This document shows positions 6,609 to 11,378 of a DNA stretch of 11,378 nucleotides, in pieces (the first letter of the stretch is position 1; each line of letters starts with the position of its first letter). The stretch is from assembly GCA_003024985.2 (NCBI GenBank), contig PXIH01S0003213.1. One strand, given 5' to 3'. The position numbers and the translations under genes are program-made. The notes below the pieces were generated by a model that searched no databases, was not told where the DNA came from, and saw nothing but the letters and a program-made list of their open reading frames with translations. The DNA is from Euperipatoides rowelli. Its lineage: Eukaryota; Onychophora; Udeonychophora; Euonychophora; Peripatopsidae.

Positions 6609-7394
6609 ATTAGCGCCACCATTTAACTACCTGGTCAATGCCATAGCTAGAGAATTTTGGAATAGGGAGGGGGGGGGATAAATGTCCCAATTTCTCCTCA
6701 AATTCACAACTCACATGTATTGAACAGCTGCAGGTTGGCCAGATCCCTGCATCTTATCTTCAGATCAATTATAATGTGCCAAAATGTTTAATTTCTAGTT
6801 ATTTTAAAAAGTCCCACCCAGTATACAAGTTTTTGATTCCTTTTTTTTTTAATATACCAAAAGTTTTTCCTTCAAGTTGGTTTTTCGCAACTGCCACACA
6901 AAATTTCCAAACATTTAGGACGACTTGACTCATTTTTCATTCCATAATAAAAAAAAATAAAATGCAGCAAGATTCATAACTTTCTTAAATTTAAATTTAT
7001 TTTATTCGATTTTAAGAATGATCAAAAAAAATTAAAACAGATGTGTTTATGATTGGAAATAATTTTAAATATTATTTCTACTTTCTTGCATGTGAAGTAC
7101 TATAAATAAATAATGAACATAAATACAATATTTCTTTGTTTTTAGTATGGCTATTGAAAAGAATAAAATGAATTCAGGGTGTATAAAGTAAATTTAGTAG
7201 CATAGGCCTGATACCCAATACTTAAAATTAGAAATTAATTAGGAAATCACAGAATGCAAACATTCTGTTTACTGTATACATTCTTCTTTTTATTTATTGC
7301 TTTTTAAAACCATAATATTGAAGTTTATAATAATATAAAGAACTATGATATTTTAATAAAATAGATGATATGAAGTAATACAGTTTAAATCTGT
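6609..7394. other. Non-coding stretch with G9 tract
   Basis: No gene was recognised. A G-rich tract GGGAGGGGGGGGG at 6665-6677 stands out in this AT-rich DNA; similar G-runs following an AGAGAATTTTGGAATAG-like lead are common in degraded invertebrate repeats, but I cannot name this one. An 8-bp hairpin, ACAGAATG and CATTCTGT around a 4-nt loop, lies at 7249-7268. The rest is A/T runs. Confidence 0.55.
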
Positions 7395-7470
7395 ACAGCT
7401 CTGGTTGATGAGTGGCTTTGGCTTATCATGACCAGATGTTGTGGGATTCACTTCATGGAAATCCTGTGGA
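7395..7470 (+). mobile_element. Candidate tRNA-derived SINE head
   Basis: TGGTTGATGAG (7402-7412) fits the RNA polymerase III box A pattern TRGYNNANNNG. GTGGGATTCACTTC (7441-7454) looks like a box B and T-stem (GTGGGTTCGAATCCCAC type) that has lost several bases. The spacing of about 34 bp between the boxes is normal for a tRNA. Between them, GGCTTATCATGACCAGATGT resembles an anticodon-arm region followed by a variable loop. The acceptor stem does not close and box B is damaged, so this is not a functional tRNA gene. A decayed SINE is the best reading; its body and tail downstream (to perhaps 7560) are not definable. Confidence 0.42.
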
Positions 7471-7665
7471 AAGTGAGGAATTTTCTTTCCATACCAGTAT
7501 ACATCATGTTTTTTCTATTTATAGATATCTTTGAATAACTATGAAAGCTTAAAGATATGACAGATGAACAGGCAGATGCATTATGAGATTGATAAATGGC
7601 CGATTAAAAGATAGCGAAGAAGTGCAAAAAACATTTACTTTTTAAACAAAAATATTAGATCTCAT

Positions 7666-7851
7666 TGTGTTATATTTGTTATATCAAATATTCCTAAATC
7701 ATTCAACAATTTATATAACTAACATTTATGGTATCTTTATGCAGTAACTCATAATACAGAACCAGCATTATATTTGTCTCATTCATTGATATGCACAATA
7801 TCTGCCTTGTCTGTCTACATGTGCATGCCTACTATTATAGTATACATCACA
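7666..7851 (-). repeat. 3' LTR of the gypsy element
   Basis: This is a direct repeat of the 11156 region: TGTGTTATATTTGTTATATC begins both copies, and ATAATACAGAACCA and GTCTCATTCA are shared. On the element strand it starts TGTGATGTATAC (7851 downwards) and ends AACACA at 7666, giving TG...CA borders. Only 7666-7799 has a match in the other LTR. A shorter LTR ending at 7797 (TGTGCATATC... on the element strand) would also give TGTG...CACA borders, so the outer edge is uncertain. An AT-rich TATATAAATT (7709-7718, minus strand) is a possible TATA box. Confidence 0.75.
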
Positions 7852-7870
7852 TCATTTCTGTCCAAATAAA
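7852..7870 (-). other. Candidate polypurine tract
   Basis: On the element strand GGACAGAAATGA lies immediately upstream of the TGTG of the 3' LTR, the position of the primer for plus-strand DNA synthesis. It is purine-rich but interrupted. If the shorter LTR model is right, the tract would instead be AGACAGACAAGGCAGA just left of it in element orientation (about 7800-7818 of the plus strand). Confidence 0.35.
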
Positions 7871-7898
7871 ATTTAATTTATTGTTCACATTTGAGATC

Positions 7899-9080
7899 TT
7901 ATTCCCTATATCTTGCTGGTCTCTTTATTCTCCCTTTCTCTCTTAATTCATATGATCCTTTTATTTCATTGTTCACTTCACCTTCTCTTCTCTCCTCCTT
8001 TTGTATTGGGATTAAGTGTTCCATATTTCTTCTAATCAATCCTTCTCCTTCTTTCATTATGTATGATCTTGACAATTGGTGATCTTCCATTACTACTTCA
8101 GTTTCCAATCTTTTCCTAATCTTAACTTTACCTGTTGTCCAGGCTTTAATTCTCCTAATTTTCTTGTTCCTCTGTCATAATATTGTTTTTGTTTTCTTTG
8201 TCTGTCATTCAATTTTCCCCTCACCTCTGCTTCATTCAATAAAATGGGTTGTAAATTTTTACTCAATACTGGTATTTCAGTTTTTAGTCTTCTGTTAAAT
8301 AGTAATTGTGCAGGTGATTTGTCTATTCCTGAATTTGGTGTATTTCTATATGATAGTAAATATTCATTTAGCTCCACTTTCTCTATATCACTTTTCTTGA
8401 TCGTTTAATAGCCATGTCTAATGTTTTTTTTTTAATCATACCATTACTTCTTGCATATTCTGTGCTGGAAGTTATTCCAGGTATATCCTTGTCTTTAAAA
8501 AAAAATTGAATTTGTAATATCACTCATTACCTGATCAGGCTACCTATGAGTTGTAAATATTTGTTTCAATTTTCTTATTATTTCTCCTGCTGTCTTTGAC
8601 CTTAATTCCATTACCTCTAACCACTTTGAATAATAATCAATTACTATCAAAAATTCCTTGCCTTTATTTGTAGCACTGTCCATAGCTAACTATTGTTATT
8701 GTCTCTGTGGCACTTCATGAGGATTTAGAGGTTGTCTTTGATTTGCATTACTAAACTTTTAACAAACTTCACAGTTTTGTACCATGTTTTTAATGTCTTT
8801 TAACATGTTGGGCCAATATATTACTTCTTTTGCTTGTGTATTATTTTTAATATGTCACTTCTAAACTGGATAGACACCACGTTCTTTTTCCATACCAAAT
8901 TAATCCCTCCTTTTCTGTTAAATTGTCTCTGATATTGGTTAAACTCTAATCTTGTTGCTTTCAGGCCACCCATTTTCAATATATTCCTTTACTAAATGTA
9001 ATACTGGGTTTGTCTTTATGCACTCCTTGAATTGTATTTTCTATTCTTCAGAGATAGGTAGATAATTTACTATTGAGTAC
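7899..9080 (-). pseudogene. Integrase (pol 3' end), broken
   Basis: Element integrase would insert the DNA copy into host chromatin. Visible parts: zinc-binding domain remnant with YWPNM and NCEVC (about 8766-8820) but without the HxxxH segment, about 15 residues being deleted after ILKIIH. Catalytic core: AMD (Asp at 8678-8680), FLIVIDYYSKWLEV, then MSD (Asp at 8519-8521) followed by ITNS where NGPQF is expected. Near 8430 SNG is followed by IKK where a catalytic Glu should be, beside an A-run that shifts the frame. The C-terminal part is best kept: YLLSYRNTP, KSPAQLLFNRRLKTEIP, QYYDRG (8093-8377), a frameshift near 8100, then SRSYIMKEG, RRNMEHLIP and RPARYRE before the stop at 7899. Catalysis is not possible. 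Confidence 0.85.
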
Positions 9081-9640
9081 ATTATATAATTTATTTCTGG
9101 ATCAAGACTTCACTTTATTTTAAATATGCCTTAGATACTGCATCTTCTATTAACATCTATTTTCCATTCAAGAACTTTATTTTTATATCATACCTAAATA
9201 ACTTCATAATCATCCCTTGCAGTCTTGTTGGCATACTTCCTATGTTTATTTCATAAATACCAACTAGTGGTTTAATTTCTGTGAAACCTTCTACCTTGCT
9301 TTCAATTTGAGCAAAGTTCTTTTCATTAGCAGTTAGTACTCTAGATGCATATGATATTGGCTTTCCTTCCTGTAGTAAAACAAATCCCAGACAATCTTAG
9401 AAGCATCCATCTGTATTACTAATTTTATTTCTGGTCTGTAGTGTATCACACCTGTTCATCTGTGATGCATTTTTGGGGGCTTTCTATTATTTGTGTGTCC
9501 CATTCCACTCTCATGTTACCTCATTCTTTGTTAGTTAATAGAAAGATTCAGTAAGCTAGATACATTTTGTATAAATTTTCCAAAATATTTTTTTATTCTT
9601 AAAAATCTCATCAGATCAGCTTTATTTTTTGGATTTTCCA
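9080..9640 (-). pseudogene. RNase H and connection region, broken
   Basis: The start of this stretch (9540-9637) reads NKADLMRFLRIKKYFGKFIQ, the conserved tether between reverse transcriptase and RNase H in gypsy elements. The RNase H fold begins QMDASK (first catalytic Asp at 9405-9407) and continues EGKPISYASRVLT, NFAQIESKVEGF. It then jumps to a TEIKPLVGIY stretch, the place of the conserved TDHKPL, where about 20 residues are missing and the Asp is replaced. It ends RLQGMIMKLFRYDIKIKFL, GK and EDAVSKAYL (about 9125-9175), the family's typical C-terminus. Several stops interrupt it. Homology is clear; function is lost. Confidence 0.8.
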
Positions 9641-9659
9641 TTTCTGTTATAGTTCTTGT

Positions 9660-9975
9660 TCTACCTTATTTTATCATTATACCTTCTGGTGCTACTTTGT
9701 GTCCCAGTATTTTTACTTCTGTTATCTTAAATTGAAATTTATCTATATTAAAGGTTATTCCAGCTTATTCTGCTGTTTCAATACTTCCTTCAATATTCCA
9801 TTTGGCACTAAACTTCTAGCTACCCTTCTTGCAGGTTGTGCTGATGGTATTTCTCTCTTTTATATCTTAATTGTATAAGATTTACCTTGGAAATTTCCCA
9901 ATCCTGAACATGCCTTTTTAAGTTTCTCTATTACCATAGCTTTATTTGTGTACATTATATTTTTGGTTATTGTAT
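9660..9975 (-). pseudogene. Reverse transcriptase remnant lacking the palm
   Basis: The N-terminal part reads SGLGNFQG (about 9886-9911), a stop, then PSAQPARRVARSLVP (about 9801-9843), corresponding to the entry of gypsy reverse transcriptase. Directly afterwards comes ILKEVLKQQNKAGITFN, then DKFQFK and ITEVKILGHKVAPEGI (9668-9790), which normally lies well after the catalytic YxDD motif. Everything between, including the fingers, palm and YxDD, is absent, which I estimate at about 180-200 codons by comparison with the family. The two flanks meet at about 9790-9803. This is a clean internal deletion and the reason the element is short. It cannot copy RNA. Confidence 0.82.
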
Positions 9976-10260
9976 TAAGATGTTGTATTAGATTTAATTT
10001 CTGACAGGCCTGCACTCCTAATATAGATTTACTTTTTTCATCTACTACAACATATTTTATTTTAACTAGGCTGTCTTTGATTTCAGAATCTAATGTGACT
10101 GAGTTTTTAACTTATATTCACGATACGTCACCAAGCCAATTTGTTTATTTTCTATTTCATTTTTTTACACCTTCCATCTACAAATTATGCCATGGTAATA
10201 TATAGTATTTCACACCTGTGTCCAATTTAAATTTTATTTCCATGTTTCTAATTTTTACTA
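9975..10260 (-). pseudogene. Retroviral-type aspartic protease, broken
   Basis: The protease would cut the gag-pol polyprotein. The active-site motif reads IKFKLDTGV (DTG at 10214-10222), where DTGA is usual. Downstream, VTLDSEIKDSLVKIKYVVVD and KSILGVQACQKLNLI (about 9978-10032) match the end of gypsy proteases, where ILG marks the second conserved block. A frameshift and stops occur after LPWHN (about 10150-10190). It sits between the zinc knuckles and the reverse transcriptase remnant, the normal place. Confidence 0.78.
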
Positions 10261-10369
10261 TTTGTAACATTCTATACTTTCATCATTAATGTCTTTGTGA
10301 ATCATGTCAATATACATTTCATGTATTTGGCCTTTTATATTATCATTATCTTTTGTTACTATATTTATT

Positions 10370-11120
10370 CTTTTCCTTGTTATACTTTATTGCAAAATGA
10401 TTAAAGCCTCCACATTTCAACATTTTTTCCAAATGCTGGACATTCTCTTTTACCATGCATTGTACCACACTTCCAACATTTATACATTCTATCATCTTTC
10501 CTTTCATTTATATATTTTAAAGTCTACTTTTTATTATACTTATGCTTATTTTTTATATTCTTTCACATAATTAACAATTTTTCCTTTTGTTATACTCATT
10601 TCTTGGGCCTGATTTTTTCTTATTATATAATTATTACATATTACAATTGCCCTCTCTAATGTTAAACTGGTTTCTGCCAATAGTCTATCTCTCACCATAT
10701 CATCATACAATTCTAAAACTAATTTGTCTCTTACCATGTTTTCTTGTTCTACAAATTCACACGTTGAAGCCAAGGTTTTTACTTCAGTGATGTATATTCC
10801 AATAGATTGGCCTTTTTCCTGTTTCTACAGTTGAAATTTAAATCTCTTGTAAATTATATTTTTCTTTGGCTCAAATTGGCTTTTGAATTTTTCACACGTC
10901 ATCAAACTTTTTATCGGTAGCATGATCAAATATATTGTAGATGGTCACTCCATCATCTCCAATAACATTAAATAAAATATCTGTCTTTATATCATCTTTT
11001 TCATTCATGTTTTTGATGCTTTCAGGAAAATTTTCAATTTCTGATACCATTTTTCCCACGCTTGTGCCTTATTCATTCATTACAGTTCAATGCAGAAGGT
11101 ACTCTCATTTCCATAGCCAT
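10370..11120 (-). pseudogene. Gag with double zinc knuckle, broken
   Basis: Gag would form the particle and bind the element RNA. The likely start is the ATG at 11118-11120 (MAMEMRVPSALNC), only 35 bp inside the LTR. Then follow WYQKLKIFLKAS-like and VIGDDGVTIYNIF (about 10930-10975), FEPKKNIIYKRFKF (about 10850), and the open stretch 10546-10773 with TCEFVEQENMVRDKLV and DRLLAETSLTLERAI, the conserved capsid C-terminal pattern. Two knuckles close it: CWKCGTMHGKRECPAFGK (first Cys at 10476-10478), a 1-base shift and stop, then CGGFNHFAIKY (10380-10414), whose last Cys is replaced by Tyr. Stops and shifts separate the blocks. The order and motifs leave little doubt about identity. Confidence 0.85.
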
Positions 11121-11138
11121 TGATTTTTTTCTATATTA

Positions 11139-11155
11139 GACAATCCATACTATCA
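11139..11155 (-). other. Candidate tRNA primer-binding site
   Basis: On the element strand TGATAGTATGG directly follows the CACA that ends the 5' LTR. Its first eight bases match TGGTAGCA, the complement of the 3' end of initiator methionine tRNA, at 6 of 8 positions; after that it diverges. Position supports a primer site; the tRNA assignment is weak because of decay. Confidence 0.35.
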
Positions 11156-11294
11156 TGTGTTATATTTGTTATATCATATATTCCTAAACCAATAGACAAT
11201 TCATATAACCAAAATTACCTTTATTTATGGTACATGCAGTATTTCATAATACAGAACCAACATCACATTCGTCTCATTCAATGACACACGTAAT
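11156..11294 (-). repeat. 5' LTR of the gypsy element (possibly truncated)
   Basis: It matches 7666-7799 over about 139 bp with one 7-base and one 4-base indel and about one substitution in six bases by hand alignment. The last 52 bp of the other LTR (7800-7851) have no counterpart: beyond 11294 the sequence becomes ACGGTGGACTGAAACTAGG. Either the outer U3 end was lost, or the true LTR is about 132 bp (7666-7797 and 11156-11288). An AATAAA-type signal (AAATAAAGG on the element strand, about 11216-11226) is present here. Confidence 0.75.
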
Positions 11295-11378
11295 ACGGTG
11301 GACTGAAACTAGGATAAAATTTTTGTTTTGTAAAATCATGAAGCCTATATGCCGAAAAGTGGTCTACTGCAATGGTTA

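Larger units (their letters stand above)
7666..11294 (-). mobile_element. Degenerate Ty3/gypsy LTR retrotransposon
   Basis: Reading right to left: 5' LTR (from about 11294 down to 11156), primer site, gag (11120 to about 10370), protease (about 10260-9975), reverse transcriptase remnant, RNase H, integrase (to the stop at 7899), purine-rich tract, 3' LTR (7851-7666). Integrase following RNase H marks the Ty3/gypsy type and excludes Ty1/copia and BEL orders of gag-pol. The double zinc knuckle with CPAFGK and the integrase C-terminus RPARYRE are like mag-type gypsy elements of invertebrates. At about 3.6 kb it is shorter than the usual 4.5-5 kb, which fits the internal deletions described below. 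Many stops and frameshifts make every region inactive. No envelope gene and no chromodomain are present. Confidence 0.9.

Noticed and set aside
6665-6677. G-quadruplex
   Set aside because: GGGAGGGGGGGGG supplies at most three separated runs of three G on this stretch, short of the four needed for a standard three-layer structure.
7395-7470. Functional tRNA gene
   Set aside because: The acceptor stem does not pair and box B is missing bases, so only a SINE-type remnant is claimed.
7891-8082. Plus-strand open frame opposite the integrase end
   Set aside because: It is antisense to the well-supported integrase C-terminus on the minus strand.
10304-10790. Plus-strand open frames opposite gag
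   Set aside because: They are antisense to the gag capsid and zinc-knuckle sequence; hydrophobic composition arises from the complementary AT-rich strand.
1-11378. CRISPR array, bacterial operon, toxin-antitoxin or phage defence system
   Set aside because: There are no regularly spaced short repeats with unique spacers, no ribosome-binding-site-led genes and no long open frames; all readable coding sequence is from eukaryotic transposable elements.

Overview
The window looks like nuclear DNA from an invertebrate animal: it is strongly AT-rich, full of A/T runs and short microsatellites, and carries one ambiguous base (N at 5787) as in a draft assembly. I see no bacterial gene, operon, rRNA, intact tRNA or CRISPR array, and no host exon I can support. 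What can be read is a layered set of decayed transposable elements in AT-rich intergenic DNA. The species cannot be fixed from the sequence.

Layout: 1-1700 is AT-rich non-coding DNA with two good hairpins (61-123, 303-344) and a CA/A tract. 1705-1980 holds two tandem copies of a roughly 120-160 bp sequence that end like Helitron 3' tails (CTAG followed by T). 1981-5424 is AT-rich non-coding DNA with a cluster of nested inverted repeats (3365-3545), other hairpins, and a 16-bp telomere-like tract (4171-4186). 5425-6608 is a short piggyBac-like element bounded by TTAA with CCCTT/CCTTT inverted ends. Its interior is a 3.7-copy tandem array of an approximately 200-bp unit that, on the minus strand, matches the C-terminal cysteine-rich (DNA-binding) domain of piggyBac transposases. 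It also has three GGGTCA-N4-TGACCC-type palindromes. 6609-7394 is non-coding with a G9 tract. About 7395-7470 looks like the tRNA-related head of a SINE. 7666 to about 11294 is a minus-strand Ty3/gypsy (Metaviridae-type) LTR retrotransposon: LTR, primer site, gag with a double zinc knuckle, protease, reverse transcriptase remnant, RNase H, integrase and LTR.

The retroelement is dead. Its two LTRs differ at roughly one base in six by hand alignment. The frame is broken many times, the palm of the reverse transcriptase (with the YxDD site) is missing, and the integrase glutamate and part of its zinc-binding domain are gone. The domain order protease-RT-RNase H-integrase and the gag knuckle pattern place it near the mag-like gypsy elements of invertebrates.

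The most unusual structure is the piggyBac-like element. A DNA-binding module has been multiplied in tandem between the ends that such a module would be expected to bind, with no catalytic domain left. Because units of 198-200 bp do not keep one frame and contain stops, this is better read as a tandem array (a possible satellite seed) born inside a transposon than as a multi-domain protein.
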